From Fulvia fulva (Eukaryota > Ascomycota > Dothideomycetes > Mycosphaerellales > Mycosphaerellaceae), in NCBI RefSeq assembly GCF_020509005.1, contig NC_063020.1, positions 2,604,001 through 2,668,000 of the forward strand: DNA of 64,000 nt. Direction: 5' to 3'. Below are positions 32,996 to 44,670 of the stretch, in pieces. Under the pieces are notes generated by a model, which was not told the origin of the DNA, did not search any database, and saw only the letters and a list, made by a program, of their open reading frames with translations. The position numbers and the translations under genes are program-made. The number at the start of each line of letters is the position of its first letter. Position 1 is the first letter of the stretch.

Positions 32996-33375
32996 TGGAG
33001 ATGGGGAGGAAGGTGAAGGTCGTTGCTGCGAAAGGGGTAGCTCTGGGTGAGGCAAGACGTCGATGAGTCTTGGGAGAAGAGACCGAACTGCTCGACGATT
33101 TGATGGACCAACGGACCCAAGAAGATCAGCATTACTCATACTCGCGCCCATCGGCCTGGAAGAAGATGGCATTCAAGAATATCTGGTAGTGTTCGAGTGT
33201 CTCCGCCACCGGTGTGACACGGTCCATCTGTACCTGTGGTATCTACAATCTATGATGCGTATCGATGTTGACGCCCTCGAACTCCTCGCCAGCTTCTTAG
33301 CCGGTCTATGCGAACCATGCATATTGTACAGAGGTCTGAACGTCTGTCTGTTCCTGATCAGCGAGGATCTATCTC
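32996..33375. other. Convergent spacer, member 2 and nma111 3' ends
   Basis: No gene supported. An open + strand frame covers most of it but lacks recognisable features and overlaps the nma111 3' end. Confidence 0.35.
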
Positions 33376-36300
33376 CTACTCTTTACCCATACCGTCATCG
33401 ACCTCAACGCTAGCGCCACCCTCATCTAAAACCTCAGGCATCAACTCGCCCTCGCCAACCTTTTTCTTCCCACCTTCATACATGACGCGCTTCCATCCTT
33501 CGCGTTGGCTGGAGTCCTTGACAAACTCTACAGTTGGGAAGTAGTGCTCATTCTTCTTCATCGTCGCCACCCAAGGCACATTGTCAAAGGTCATGACCTT
33601 CAATCGGAAGTATGTGTTGTCTGGAATCTTGTTGACCTCCCCAATCAACGACTTGACGTCGGGCGTAGGCACAGCGTTAACAGCCAGGATGAAGTTCGTC
33701 GGCGCCAAGCCGTAGGCATACGCTGGCGATCCGCGGAAGCGAGCCGAGACGTAGATGTCGCTGTGCACCTTTGAGATCTGCTGACGCACAGCGTGGTGAG
33801 GTCGATGAAGCACAGCACCGCAGAAGACAAGAATTTGGTCGGTCTCGAGCTCTTCCGTAGGCACTGTTGGCACATCGAGCTCCATCTCTTCTTGTTTGCG
33901 GACGATCTTGGCGCGCAGGGTCTCGTTGTTATACATGATGTCCAGGTCGCTAACCCTGGTGACCAGCTTGTCGTTGAGCGTGAGGATGATGTCGCCTTCT
34001 TGTAATCCATTGACATTGCCGGCGTCGACCTTGCGGACCATAAAGAGCTGATGGCGTTCTGGGTCATCACGCTCGACGCGTTCGATCCACTTCTCGCTTA
34101 CGCCCATGATTCGGCATTGTGACATTTGTACTGTTTGTGTCTCGAGGTTCAAGATGCGGAGGTTTGGCTTCCTGCCACTCTTGACTTCGTCGATCACAGG
34201 CAGAAGCGCAGGCGTGGCGAAACCGAGATGGTACTCAACGTCCTTACCGCTATGTCCCGACCGCTCTCCCAGGTAGTTCAGCCACAGTGCCTGGACAGTT
34301 CCATCCTCGGCGACTAGTACGCCACTACTGCATTGACCGCTCAAGGAGGTGTCGACAGTAATGGCGTCAAGGTTGACAGCACGGTATCGTGGTGTAGATG
34401 CGCTCGCTGGAATGGCAACAGTCGTTATGTCTGTGACAGCAGTCTTTGCAACCACAGGCCGGAGATTTTGGTTGAAACCGAAGAAGATTGTGTTCTCTCC
34501 CTGCTTGATTGGCTTATCTGCAAGCTTGGCTGTTCTCACCGGGGCTTGAACCAACGAAGGATCGTACTGAATGATCGCGTAGTTCTGCAGAGGGTGGAGG
34601 AATACGACTTTGCCATCCACGATGATTGAGTCAGCGATGGTGATAGAGATGTCACACATATCGTAGGGTACGATTGCGCGAGACACAACCACCAGGCCCT
34701 TTTCAGCGTCGATGACTAGACCGAAGCCGATCTTTCGTGCCTTCGGGAATCCGTCGAGTTTCAGCGGCAGCATAGTGCTGACTCTAACAAAGGACCTAAT
34801 CACCTCCACAGCAGCCGGATGTTGTGCACCTTCCATCTTGATGAAGTTGGCCTTCCTAGGAACAGGCTCTTGTGGAGGCAAAGGATCCGCCAAGTCCGAG
34901 AAGTCCCACAGCCCAGTCGTGTCGTTACGCACCACCAGCCGCATACTTTTGTTCCAGTGACGATCGACAAGCATGATGCTAGTGTTGAGCGTATGCATGT
35001 CCCTAAGATGCTTATACGTCACCACTACCCTACTGCGATCCGCGACGCTCTTCATAACCTCGATGAAAGTGGTCAGGTTTGGTGTAGGCTTGTTGTCGAT
35101 GGACTGAATGAGCCAGCCATACTCTGAGCCCTCAAATCGGAAAGATCCAGATGCCTCGCAGCAGTAGACACCAGGGTCTTTGAGCGCAATGGCGTATAGG
35201 CGGGCCTGCTGGTACGACAGCTCGTGGAAAGATGCGCCTGCTACAGAGACGAACCTGTCGGGTGTAATGGCGTGAAGGTCCTCGACGTTCAGTTCAGTCT
35301 CCTGGTCCACGCCACCACGCTGGATGAGGAGTTTCACCTTGCCATCGACACTGCTGTCAAGTATGTCATCCAGCCGGACGAACTGCGTCAACAGCTCTCC
35401 GTTGACCTTGACCAGCACGTCGCCTTCTTCGAGCTTGCTGTCTCCTGGTCCTTTCGGGAGTACGACCTCCGCGACGAGCATGCCAGTCTCTTTCGGGAAT
35501 TGTTTTCGTACTTCTGCCTCCCAGTTCGAGGTGAGACCAAGTCTTCGACACTCATCGAATGGCTTCAGTATCCACTGGGTCTGTATCGTCCCTCTGTCCA
35601 CGTGCTTCCCTTCTCTTATCCGTTGCAACGCGCGGAGAGGTCGATCGAGTGGTAGGAAGTAGTCGGTCGCCGCGCCATCTGCTCGGCCTCCTGCTTGTAA
35701 CGCTACCGCGAAACCATCGATATTGACAACAGGCGAACCTGAGGAGCCTCCGGATGCCGCAGCCGCTGCCTGAATGTAATTGGTGTTGAAGTCGCTATAT
35801 CCCTCACCGTACTCAGGCGCGTTCCTGTCCAGCCGTGAAATGACACCAGACAGGATGCTCAGCTTCTCTCCTGCATCGTTACCTACAACCCGAATCTCGG
35901 TGCCGACCTTGGCAAGATCTGGTCGCAGCTCTAGCGAGTTCAGTTGCATGTACTTGACAGCCTTGGGATCGAATCGCAGGATACCAAAGTCGTGGACAGG
36001 GTCTCGGTAGACTGGGTAGACGTCGCACTCCTCATGGTTGTCGAAGATGCAGTATCCCCAAAATGGCCCGGCGCCAACGACATGTCGGTTTGTGAGAATG
36101 TATCCCCTTTCCGCATCGACCACGAATCCAGTCGCCTCGCTTGAAATGGCCGAGTCCGTGTCGAAGGAGCAGGTCTGGCAGAAGTGAATGCTCACGACAT
36201 TCCTGACCACCTTCTCCGTCGTCGCCTGCCACTCTGCAGTGTCCGGACCTGCGGCTGCATGTACCAGACCTCCCTCTTCATCTGCCTTGGGCGACCCATA

Positions 36301-36459
36301 TCCGTTTGGTGTGTCTGCTGCGGATGCGGGCACTCCGTTTCCCACAGCCTTTGTGCCATTCTCCATTGGTGCTGGTGAAGGTCTGCGGACTTGCTTCGAC
36401 GGGCGATCCGATGCGCTGGAAGTTGGCGGTTGCTTGCGTTTGGTGGCAGCATGATCCAT
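33376..36459 (-). CDS. nma111: Pro-apoptotic HtrA-type serine protease Nma111
   Basis: Nma111 is the fungal tandem HtrA protease, described in yeast as nuclear and involved in apoptosis-like death and lipid homeostasis. From ATG 36459 the product is 1027 residues, the family size, with a basic N-terminus ([12 protein letters not shown]) that resembles a nuclear localisation signal. The active protease domain has His in TNRHVV (about 124), Asp in HDFGIL (about 156) and Ser in GGSSGSPVV (about 238). PDZ domains follow, then a second protease-like half in which the serine region is [12 protein letters not shown], and further PDZ-like segments. The frame is open upstream to another ATG at 36798, giving a 113-residue presequence-like extension. 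Confidence 0.93.
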   Translation of the reverse strand: MDHAATKRKQPPTSSASDRPSKQVRRPSPAPMENGTKAVGNGVPASAADTPNGYGSPKADEEGGLVHAAAGPDTAEWQATTEKVVRNVVSIHFCQTCSFDTDSAISSEATGFVVDAERGYILTNRHVVGAGPFWGYCIFDNHEECDVYPVYRDPVHDFGILRFDPKAVKYMQLNSLELRPDLAKVGTEIRVVGNDAGEKLSILSGVISRLDRNAPEYGEGYSDFNTNYIQAAAAASGGSSGSPVVNIDGFAVALQAGGRADGAATDYFLPLDRPLRALQRIREGKHVDRGTIQTQWILKPFDECRRLGLTSNWEAEVRKQFPKETGMLVAEVVLPKGPGDSKLEEGDVLVKVNGELLTQFVRLDDILDSSVDGKVKLLIQRGGVDQETELNVEDLHAITPDRFVSVAGASFHELSYQQARLYAIALKDPGVYCCEASGSFRFEGSEYGWLIQSIDNKPTPNLTTFIEVMKSVADRSRVVVTYKHLRDMHTLNTSIMLVDRHWNKSMRLVVRNDTTGLWDFSDLADPLPPQEPVPRKANFIKMEGAQHPAAVEVIRSFVRVSTMLPLKLDGFPKARKIGFGLVIDAEKGLVVVSRAIVPYDMCDISITIADSIIVDGKVVFLHPLQNYAIIQYDPSLVQAPVRTAKLADKPIKQGENTIFFGFNQNLRPVVAKTAVTDITTVAIPASASTPRYRAVNLDAITVDTSLSGQCSSGVLVAEDGTVQALWLNYLGERSGHSGKDVEYHLGFATPALLPVIDEVKSGRKPNLRILNLETQTVQMSQCRIMGVSEKWIERVERDDPERHQLFMVRKVDAGNVNGLQEGDIILTLNDKLVTRVSDLDIMYNNETLRAKIVRKQEEMELDVPTVPTEELETDQILVFCGAVLHRPHHAVRQQISKVHSDIYVSARFRGSPAYAYGLAPTNFILAVNAVPTPDVKSLIGEVNKIPDNTYFRLKVMTFDNVPWVATMKKNEHYFPTVEFVKDSSQREGWKRVMYEGGKKKVGEGELMPEVLDEGGASVEVDDGMGKE

Positions 36460-37810
36460 AGCGTCGCTCTTATAGGCGGTCCGTGTGAAGTGAGCGTGTT
36501 GCTGAAACGTGGAATGAACCGTGGTCAATGCAGACGGCGCCGCTCTTGCTGTCGACGATGCTTTGAAGAACGCGAAGGGAAGGCGCGATGCAGACGCTGA
36601 ATGGTAGCGCGATGTGCAAGAGCACAAGGATGTATGTCTCGACAAGGCAGGCAAAGGCCGCAGGACGTGATGTAAGAGCGTCGCGGTCGCTCTGTTGGGA
36701 AAGACGCTGCTGCTGCTGCGGAGATGGAGACGACTGTTCAAGCGAGATGGTGTGCTGAGTGTCGTTCTCACAAGCGCTGCAGACGTGCTAAGAGACATCC
36801 AAAGATCATTCACTTCCCCCTCTTTGCGATGGCCAACACATCCATCAAAGTGAACGCGAAGATGTTTTGCACGTGAGGATCGGGGATAAGCTTCCGTCAT
36901 CCCCTGCAACCGGAAGGGCTGAGTCCAGTTGGCAGTGGCCACAAGCTTCGCCGCACCCCGGTGACTTTTTATCATCAACACCACCAATATTGCTCATATC
37001 AACTTGATTCTTTTCCCAATGTGTTTGCAGCTATCTGTTTCCATATTCTGCATACTCATATCGCGTAAAAACAAGTTGTGTTGCCGAGAGGTTGGTGTTG
37101 ACGCTGCGGCATGGGATTTTGGTGAGAGCCCCACCAAAGCTTCATGCGCCCGTGTCGAGATTCACGCGTTTCTTGCTTTCTCACCACCTCACCACATACA
37201 ACAACACACCATGGAGCCCACTATAGTGCCCACAGGCTCTTAAATTCTGTATTCGCGATGCTATTCTGAGCAATTTGAGCTACATATCGTGTATTTTGAG
37301 CGTGTGTGGCAATTGATACAAGCCAGCAACACCATGTGTCGGAACGCGAGAATCCGAGCTGGGGTGCGGCGAAGCTTGTGGCTTGGCAGTGGGCCGCTCC
37401 CGCTGCATGAACCACGTCTTGTGAAAGTCAAGCCAGGGGATCCTGACCACACCTCCATCACACCTCACCCCCTTGGATATGTAGTGTCACTCGACTTGAT
37501 AGAATGGAATGTCAAGCTCCATCTAGACGATTGCTAGAAGAAAAGTACTACCCACGAGACGATTATGTCCACTGGCACGATATGAGACCGCCACGCTCCA
37601 CAAGATCACGAGAGCTTCGTAGGAGAAGTATTTGCACGGCTCGTGATCCCATTCGTGAAGTATGAGTAGCATACGAGCAGTGAATGCCGCTTAAGCTGAT
37701 GTCAAGATTGCTGATGACAGCGGTGGAGCGATTCATGTTGCGGGCCTACAAGAGGCCGCGCTGGAAGTGCCGCCCTTCGGTGTATAGAGCTGGGGCTCGG
37801 CGCTGGATTC
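36460..37810. other. Upstream region of nma111 including open N-terminal extension
   Basis: 36460-36798 is open in the nma111 frame and may encode an alternative N-terminus. 36990-37810 shows no supported gene; short frames are on both strands. Confidence 0.45.
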
Positions 37811-38418
37811 TTAGACCAACTCTTCATCACCATCCTCAGCAGCTGCCTCCTCCTTGACCGCAGTCTTTTCAGCCTCGTCCACCTTCTCATCGTCCTTCGT
37901 GGCCTTCTTCTTGCGTGGAGTTGGCTTCTTCTTCTTGGGGCTGCCAGTACCCTTCTCATCGCCCTCTTCGCCATCGGCGGCCTTGGTACGCTTCTACATT
38001 GAACGTTAGCAAACATCGTCAACAAATGTGCAGGAAAGTTACCTTTGGAGTCGACTTGGCCTTGAATGGTGCGAGCTCCTTGCCCTCGGCAGCCATAGCT
38101 TCGCGGATCTTCTTCTTTTCCTTGTCGAGCATGACGACACAGCCCTTCTGGGTGCGGCCTGACGGTAGAGTATTAGTATTGAGGAAAGCCCGAGTGTGGA
38201 GAGTGGTTGGTTGTACCTTCTGGGACATCGATCTCAGCCCAGGGAATCGGCCTGTCCATTCTGGCGACGATCTGGAGGAGAAGAGCCCACTGGTGGGTGT
38301 TAGTGGACATGCCAGAGGACTATGTGTCATCCGCGATGTAACTCAAATCAGGATGGTTGGAACTTGCCTTCTCGGTGTCGGTCCAGGCCTTTGCGGCTGT
38401 CTTTGGCTCGTCAGACAT
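37811..38418 (-). CDS. Small Myb/SANT-like protein with basic tail
   Basis: Four exons, 38418-38368, 38289-38217, 38158-38043 and 37993-37811, give 140 residues. Residues about 10-60 (WTDTEKWALLLQIVARMDRP, then PWAEIDVPEGRTQKGC) resemble a short Myb/SANT-like helix bundle. The rest alternates Lys-rich and Glu-rich segments (PKKKKPTPRKKK), which suggests a nuclear protein. Intron 1 begins GCAAGT and ends CACCAG with a CTAAC branch, a GC-AG intron; without it the first exon runs into other frames. Introns 2 and 3 are ordinary (GTACAA..GTCAG; GTAACT..TGTAG). Many Dothideomycetes encode similar short proteins of unknown role. Confidence 0.72.
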
Positions 38419-38840
38419 AGTGGTGAATGGTCGAGGAGTTGGTTTGGAGGATTGGTGGTGGATGACTCGCTTTGCGAGAAGAGTTGTTGGTCGATTGCGA
38501 TTGAGTAGAAGTAGGTTGGAAGCAGGAAAGATGATCGAAAAGGATATTGAGAAAGCGGCGCGAGGAAGTGAGGATCGAGCGCTATTGTCCTCCTGCTATT
38601 CTCCGCGTGACTCCTGCGGAAGACGAAATTTCGAGCTCACTTCGCATTCACTAGGGCCTTGGACAGGCACGAGCAACTCGATGGCCCTAATTGGCTGCAT
38701 TTGCTACATAAGACCGCACAATAGCGCGTGTTTTGTTGTCGCAAGCTCCCACAAACATGAACTTCTTTTGAGCAGCAACAATACCACTTCGACCACTTCT
38801 ATTGTGAAAACCAGCCTCTTACACCAACGCCAACGCCAAC
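38419..38840. promoter_or_regulatory. Divergent promoter region between Myb-like and 535-aa protein genes
   Basis: A 422-bp head-to-head spacer. No specific regulatory site recognised. Confidence 0.4.
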
Positions 38841-40448
38841 ATGAGCTTTCGCTTTCAAACGGCGCCGATACCGCCACTCAACGGCTTGAATCACGCACCT
38901 GCAACAACAGCAGCTGGTGAGCCAAGCAGCGACCAACCTATGAACAGTACCACAAGCACACAGATCAGCATGTTTCCGCGTCAGCAGCTCGTCCCAACTG
39001 TTCGACGCAGTGAGGTCTCTGAAGAACAGCGCCAGGCATTCATAACGATGCCAGCAAACAACCTCGATGGCGAAGACAGTGGCGACGACGATTTCCACGA
39101 CGCACAAGAGGACCCGGATTATGACTTCTTCAACGGCTTTGGCGCCAACACTCAGCAGAATGCCGCTCCGCCACGAGACCACCAGGTTGGAGCTTTCAGT
39201 TTCCCACAGACCTACACCGCGCACACCTATCAGAACGCTGCGCCGCAGCAGCCACAGCACAGCAATGGTTCTGGGCATGTGATGGACCTTACTGGTGATG
39301 AAGAGCAAGAGGACACGAACTTCGAATACGACCAGAGGCATCACGAGTTTGACGAAGTCGCCATACCAGATGAAGACTTCCGAGATCTTGGCTTCGATCT
39401 CAACCAGTATCAGCACGAAGGAGCGCAGCAGACAGCTGATAGTTCACACCATCAAGCGAGGGGCGGCTTCTCTTTCGACCAGCAGCCGTACCAGACCAGG
39501 GGCGGCTTCTCTTTCGACCGACAACCACAACAGCATCAGCAGGGCCAGATGAACGGCAACGATTTTCCGCACGAACAACCTCAGCAGCAACAGGAACACC
39601 AATACGATGGCAACTACGCTTCCGACGACCAGCTCCGCAACATGGGCATACTCCACCCGAACACCGAGGACATGGGAGCCACCTCGCCAAACGCCCCCCA
39701 AGACGACGACGACCTCTTCGCCTCCACCTTCGGCTCCCAAACCAAAGACGAAGACGCCGACTCCGACATCGAGATCGTCGACGCTCCCGCCTTCGACGCA
39801 GCCCTCAAAGCAAAGGGCTTCGCCTTCGACCCGTCCGAACACTCGAACGGCTGCATCCGAAACCGCATTCCCACCCTACCTCTCCCAACCCAATCCACTC
39901 CCAAGTCCACCACACCCGAGACCAGACCAGCCCGCAAGAAGCGTGAAGCGCCTGAAAAGGACGTCTACGGCCAACCCTTCGACGGCCGCACCAAAATCGG
40001 CCCCGACTACGACCGTGACCTCTCCGACCACCTCCGCAAACACTTCCGCTTCCACTCAAAAGTCTACGACCTCGTCCCGCGAGTGCCGCACTGGGAGGAC
40101 CTCGATTGGAACAGACGGTACTGGATCGCCGTCCTGCTCGAGGGGAAGAAGCCGAAGAACGCCAACAGCGAAAGAGACTTCGTCTGGATGAAGGGCAACA
40201 GGTTCAGTACGGTGCGGACGGTGTGGGAGAAGTACGTACAGACGACGCTTGCGGATAGGAGTGGGGTGCTGGTGATGGGGTATGAGCAGGTGGAGATGGG
40301 CGATAGGATGGAGGAGTTGGATTACTTTGGGGATCGGCTTTGTGTTTTTCGGGTCTTGCAGCCTGGACATCCGGATCTGGGGAGGGCGAAGAGTCTGGTG
40401 GAGGGGCTTGTTTTGGAGGTTATTGAGATTGATTTGGATGATGATTAA
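38841..40448 (+). CDS. Uncharacterised Gln-rich protein with conserved C-terminal domain
   Basis: A 535-residue intact frame from ATG 38841. The N-terminal two thirds is disordered: acidic patches (DGEDSGDDDFHDAQEDPDYD), many Gln/Asn, and a duplicated segment RGGFSFDQQP/RGGFSFDRQP encoded by a 37-bp-spaced DNA repeat near 39460-39520. From about 360 a folded-looking region follows a basic linker (RPARKKREAPEKDVYG): DHLRKHFRFHSKVYDLVPRV, WEDLDWNRRYWIAVLLEGKK and FVWMKGNRFSTVRTVWEKYV. The end is acidic. I do not recognise this C-terminal domain. The Trp-rich layout could be an interaction module; no catalytic motif is apparent. Confidence 0.75.
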   Translation: MSFRFQTAPIPPLNGLNHAPATTAAGEPSSDQPMNSTTSTQISMFPRQQLVPTVRRSEVSEEQRQAFITMPANNLDGEDSGDDDFHDAQEDPDYDFFNGFGANTQQNAAPPRDHQVGAFSFPQTYTAHTYQNAAPQQPQHSNGSGHVMDLTGDEEQEDTNFEYDQRHHEFDEVAIPDEDFRDLGFDLNQYQHEGAQQTADSSHHQARGGFSFDQQPYQTRGGFSFDRQPQQHQQGQMNGNDFPHEQPQQQQEHQYDGNYASDDQLRNMGILHPNTEDMGATSPNAPQDDDDLFASTFGSQTKDEDADSDIEIVDAPAFDAALKAKGFAFDPSEHSNGCIRNRIPTLPLPTQSTPKSTTPETRPARKKREAPEKDVYGQPFDGRTKIGPDYDRDLSDHLRKHFRFHSKVYDLVPRVPHWEDLDWNRRYWIAVLLEGKKPKNANSERDFVWMKGNRFSTVRTVWEKYVQTTLADRSGVLVMGYEQVEMGDRMEELDYFGDRLCVFRVLQPGHPDLGRAKSLVEGLVLEVIEIDLDDD

Positions 40449-41024
40449 GCAAAATACTGAAAGAAGGTGCGAGGCAGCAGTGGTGCTGCTACTACTACTT
40501 GGGTAGCTTCTTGTTGTGGTGTTTGGGTATCATGGGTTGCGTTCATGAGCTTTGTGGAAGCTGCCAAGTAGCTTTCCTGCGGCTCCTATATGGACCGCTT
40601 TCAGTAGCGGACTTCTTCTCCTTGCGAGGCAAACCGGCCGATTATAGATATCCTTCTCTTCCTCTTTATCTGTGCTCGAAGTGTTATGCAGCAACTCTCC
40701 TGCACGTCCCCGCGCTTCTTCCGAGCCCATTCAATACAACAGGGCTTCAGTGGGTATCATGTATCGCCTGTCTCATCTTGTAGCATCTTCGGACCCACAC
40801 CGTCATGTCCATCGTAGCCAGTGGCCTGCTTCGCCTCCGCACCCCGCAGATGTTGTTGGCTGCTAACAGGGCTCAAGGACAGTTCGAGGGCTGCGCCGGC
40901 TTTCTCTTGCCCGAGTCATTCGTCGTACAGTGCGCATCTCGCCTGAATATCGCTTGTGACGCTCGAATGTTCCGTATGCCACAATGTTCCTTCTCTCCCA
41001 ACTCTTTCTGTCACCGCCCGTTCC
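40449..41024. other. Convergent spacer
   Basis: Between the 535-aa protein gene and the AP-2 sigma 3' end. No gene supported. Confidence 0.4.
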
Positions 41025-41571
41025 TCACTCCAGCTTGTCCAGATGCTCCAACCTCGTAAGCACAACCTGCTTACTCGTCTCCTGGATCTCCCCCGCGAGG
41101 AACACCTCATCCAGAATCGCATATACCTGTTTTCCCATCGTCAATCGCCCCACCGATCTTACCCCAAGTATCACTTCGACTCACCTTGTAAAAGTTAAAC
41201 ACCAAATCCAACTCACAAACATTACCAAAGAACTGATCCAACACCTCTACAAAGAAATGTATCGCCTCCAAATACGCCAGCTCATTATCATTCGCATCGA
41301 CGCACGCGCAGAAGAAGAGTCCAGCATAGCGTCGGTAAACGATTTTGGAGGAGCCGCGGAATTCGACAAAGTTGGACTGGTGTTTCTGGTCGCGGGGTGC
41401 GACGAGGCGGTGGACTTCGCCTTTGAGCTTGATCTTTTCGTCGTCGTTGTAGCCGCTGTACCATTTGGCTAGGCGGGTCTTGCCTCTGACATAAGGTGTT
41501 AGAGGGGGTGGGAGGGTTGCGGAGGGGGCACGAACTGGCGATTTTGGATGAGGATGAAGGAGAGGACCATG
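41025..41571 (-). CDS. aps2: AP-2 clathrin adaptor sigma subunit
   Basis: The small subunit of the AP-2 endocytic adaptor, which binds dileucine cargo signals at the plasma membrane. Three exons, 41571-41537, 41485-41185 and 41126-41025, give 145 residues, the usual length. Introns are 51 nt (GTTCGT donor, CTAAC branch) and 58 nt (GTGAGT..AACAG). Very conserved blocks: [55 protein letters not shown] and the C-terminal [14 protein letters not shown]. These match sigma-2 more closely than sigma-1. It shares a 392-bp divergent promoter region with the TFIIIC90-like gene. Confidence 0.94.
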
Positions 41572-41963
41572 GTGGACGGGAGTTATTGGAGTGGTTCGAC
41601 GCGAGGTTTGGGAGTGTGTGGCATCTGTACGATACCTGTCCAAGGATCTAGATAGGAGTTCAGTCTTGGTGGTGATGTTGGAGGTGAGCAGCGCGGAGCG
41701 TTTCCGCGGCCAAGTCAGTGTTGATCTTCCTATTTCGTTCTTCGTCCTTACCACGACTTCAGCTTGACCCATCACACAGTTCATGAAGATGCTCTCAGTG
41801 CACTGAAGGTGGCGTGTCACACGAAGGACGCGATTCAATTCTGGTTGAGATCTAAAACCCACCGGGACTTCTCTCGTGAAGCCGGCCCACAGGTTCGCGT
41901 TCAACACGCGTCAAAAGACTCAATTTGCTGCCAACTGACCTCGACAGCTGCTAATCCACAGCC
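41572..41963. promoter_or_regulatory. Divergent promoter region of aps2 and the TFIIIC90-like gene
   Basis: A 392-bp head-to-head spacer. No individual element recognised. Confidence 0.4.
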
Positions 41964-44342
41964 ATGGCCACGTCAATCACGATCCCTTTCTGGCCGCAGT
42001 CGCTGGACTGCCTAGACTGGTCCAAGGACAACCAGATCGTGGTCGTCGGTGGCGAGACCATCGCAATTGTCACGCCACGATTGAAGGAACCTGGGCCGAA
42101 AGGCGAATGGTGGAATACCGCCATTGTCAGAGTCCATGGCTTCACCCTGCACGAATTGCCCTTCACGGAGCCACTCAGCAATGCTGGCATGGCTATTGGA
42201 GAAGACCTCTCCACTCGACAAGCTATCGCAGCGAAATGGTCAGCCCCGGGCCTGGGTCGTCACAGGAGATGCGCGTTAGCGGTGCTCACTGCTAATCACG
42301 TTCTGTCCATCTGGACTGCAGACAAGGAGAGCGATACCAATGATAGCTGGAGTCGAAAAGTCCTCGTTAACGACACTATTCGCGACTACTACAGGCGCCA
42401 CGAGGCAGAAGACAATGCCCGAAATGAAGACGCACGACAGAAGGCAGAAAAGCGACAGATCCAACAACGAATTCGGTCCTTTGGTTGGAGTCCGCCTCTG
42501 CGCAAGGAGACGGATACCGACAAGCTCAGCGAATACGTTGACTGGGGACAGCACTTCTTGGCCGTAGCCACGGAAGGTGGCGACATCTTCGTACTTCGAG
42601 TCCAGTCGCCACACGAGGGACTGGATAGAGAACAGCCTGAATGGCGAGTTGAAGTTGCACTGACATTCAGTGTCAAAGATGCAGTAGGTCCTGCCGGCGT
42701 TTCAGACTCTGCTGCAGAAGCCTCGCTGGATGCTGAGCAAGCTCCTATCATCGCTGACCACATGTCTTGGGGAACGTGGAGATGGCAGTCGGCAACAACG
42801 AGTGGTGGAATTGCATGCTCAGCGCTGGCATACATCACTGCTGGCAGGCTCTTCACCGCCAGTCTGCAAGCCTCGAACATTTCCAGGACGGCCGAGATCA
42901 AGACCAGAGCTGAGTCCAGAACGCGACACTATCTTACAGAACGAGCGGATCTGTCCGGACCGCTGCGCACCATACCAGGCCGGGAGTATGATCACCTTCT
43001 CCTGTTTGGCATCGACACTGTGTTTCATGTGGATCTGGACCCTGCGGATCGAGACGATACGGTCTCTCTACATCATCTCGATGGACGCTGGGACGAAGTG
43101 TCCGGCGTTGCTATCACGAACGCAGGGGATGGCAGAAATCACCTTCACGTCGTCTCAAACCTGACCAGCTCGACAGCCGATACCCCAATGTTCGAGCTGC
43201 CACTAAACCATTCTGAGGTGCTTTCACTGTTGCCCGCTTGGCAAGAAATTCTGAATGAGTCTCGCGAGGTCTACAGCACTGAACACGAATTACAAGGAAA
43301 TGTGCAAGAACGCACCTATGGCATCGCCGCTTCACCTCTCGGCCAGTACGTGGCCACCTGCTTTACGCTGCACACATCCGACGGCTTGGAGTACGTTATC
43401 GCCACAAACCAAAAGAGTACCCTGTCGATTACGTACGAAAGCCGGCTGGATGAAGGAGCTTTGATGGCAACTCCCCGAGCCACAGCGCTGTTAGACCCCG
43501 TATCCGTCGAAACCTTGCTGTTTGACATGCAAAGCCAATATCGAAAAATTGTGGGCGAAGAGGAGCCGGACGATGACAGTCGCGAGGTCATCGTAGCAGA
43601 TATACTCCGCAATATGCCACGTGCTCCCAATATCGCAGGATATCCAGATGCGAACGACAGAAGTGCGTTGTCTTTTGATGGTCTCACTCACTTGCTTCGA
43701 ATTATGCTATTCGCTCATCCTCGAATGCGCGAACAGAGAGCTTCGCGACTGGCGGACTTTGTGGTACGCAAGAACACATCACGACATAGCATGGCGCGCC
43801 CCGTCGTTCAACAGGTTGTGGAAGAAGTCGCAAAGCTTCCGACGGAATTGGTCCGGATGGATGCGCTCAGTAGTCGAATCATGAACATTCATGCGACAAT
43901 CCGAGCCAAGCTGATGGCCCAGCCTACGGCGGCCACTACAGCGTCGACCGATACAGTGATATCAGAGGATTGCCAGATATGCCAGCAGCCGATACCCTTC
44001 GAAAGCTTGAGGTGGTCCAAATGTAGCACTGGACACGAATTCGCTCGCTGCGCGTTGTCTTTCCTGTCCATACAGGAGCCGGGAATAACCAAATCATGCG
44101 GAATCTGCGACCTGCAGATCTTAAAAGATTCCACTGTGGCCGATGTCACGTCTGCAGCAGAAGACATCGAGATGACGGACGTGCCAGCTCCAGAAGGCGA
44201 TGAAGAGATTCCGGCCGATGACACGTGGGTCGAGATCTCACACAACCAGGATAACAAGGACCTACGGCCGAAGATGACACTAGCGCAACTACTCTTCAAC
44301 GCATGCGACGTGTGCATATATTGTGGCGGCAAGTTCAGCTAG
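41964..44342 (+). CDS. TFIIIC 90-kDa (delta) subunit-like protein
   Basis: TFIIIC recruits TFIIIB to RNA polymerase III promoters such as tRNA genes. The single 792-residue frame starts with a WD-like propeller (PFWPQSLDCLDWSKDNQIVV), the typical start of the TFIIIC delta N-terminal domain. A middle helical part (about 530-665) precedes a C-terminal zinc-binding module: CQIC near 670, then CSTGHEFARC, CGICDLQI and CDVCIYCGGKF, matching the TFIIIC zinc-finger domain. An acidic loop separates the last two Cys clusters. Size and domain order fit the family. It could be called by different names in different yeasts, so no symbol is given. Confidence 0.85.
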   Translation: MATSITIPFWPQSLDCLDWSKDNQIVVVGGETIAIVTPRLKEPGPKGEWWNTAIVRVHGFTLHELPFTEPLSNAGMAIGEDLSTRQAIAAKWSAPGLGRHRRCALAVLTANHVLSIWTADKESDTNDSWSRKVLVNDTIRDYYRRHEAEDNARNEDARQKAEKRQIQQRIRSFGWSPPLRKETDTDKLSEYVDWGQHFLAVATEGGDIFVLRVQSPHEGLDREQPEWRVEVALTFSVKDAVGPAGVSDSAAEASLDAEQAPIIADHMSWGTWRWQSATTSGGIACSALAYITAGRLFTASLQASNISRTAEIKTRAESRTRHYLTERADLSGPLRTIPGREYDHLLLFGIDTVFHVDLDPADRDDTVSLHHLDGRWDEVSGVAITNAGDGRNHLHVVSNLTSSTADTPMFELPLNHSEVLSLLPAWQEILNESREVYSTEHELQGNVQERTYGIAASPLGQYVATCFTLHTSDGLEYVIATNQKSTLSITYESRLDEGALMATPRATALLDPVSVETLLFDMQSQYRKIVGEEEPDDDSREVIVADILRNMPRAPNIAGYPDANDRSALSFDGLTHLLRIMLFAHPRMREQRASRLADFVVRKNTSRHSMARPVVQQVVEEVAKLPTELVRMDALSSRIMNIHATIRAKLMAQPTAATTASTDTVISEDCQICQQPIPFESLRWSKCSTGHEFARCALSFLSIQEPGITKSCGICDLQILKDSTVADVTSAAEDIEMTDVPAPEGDEEIPADDTWVEISHNQDNKDLRPKMTLAQLLFNACDVCIYCGGKFS

Positions 44343-44670
44343 TCAGTCGACTATTGCGGCGGTTTGTGTGACCTATCACTTTGTTCGGCCTTGGCATCCA
44401 ATTTGCGGCCACATTCCAGTGGTCGCCGTGTTGACGATAGCTCGGAACGTGACCTCACGATGGCCATCCTCTGTGCTATTGAGGGTGGTCACACAGTCTG
44501 CGTGAGTAGATGTCATTGTCGTCGTCTTCAATGTACAGCTTCAGCAGAACCATTCGTGACCAAAGACGTCCAGTGGGCCCAACAGTTGACACAAGGGGTG
44601 TCACGTCTTCCGCTGATCATCAAGCCAAGACCTCACATATCTCATCATCAGCAGTATCAACAAGCGAGTC
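44343..44670. other. Spacer before two-TM protein gene
   Basis: No gene supported; the upstream region of the following gene. Confidence 0.4.
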
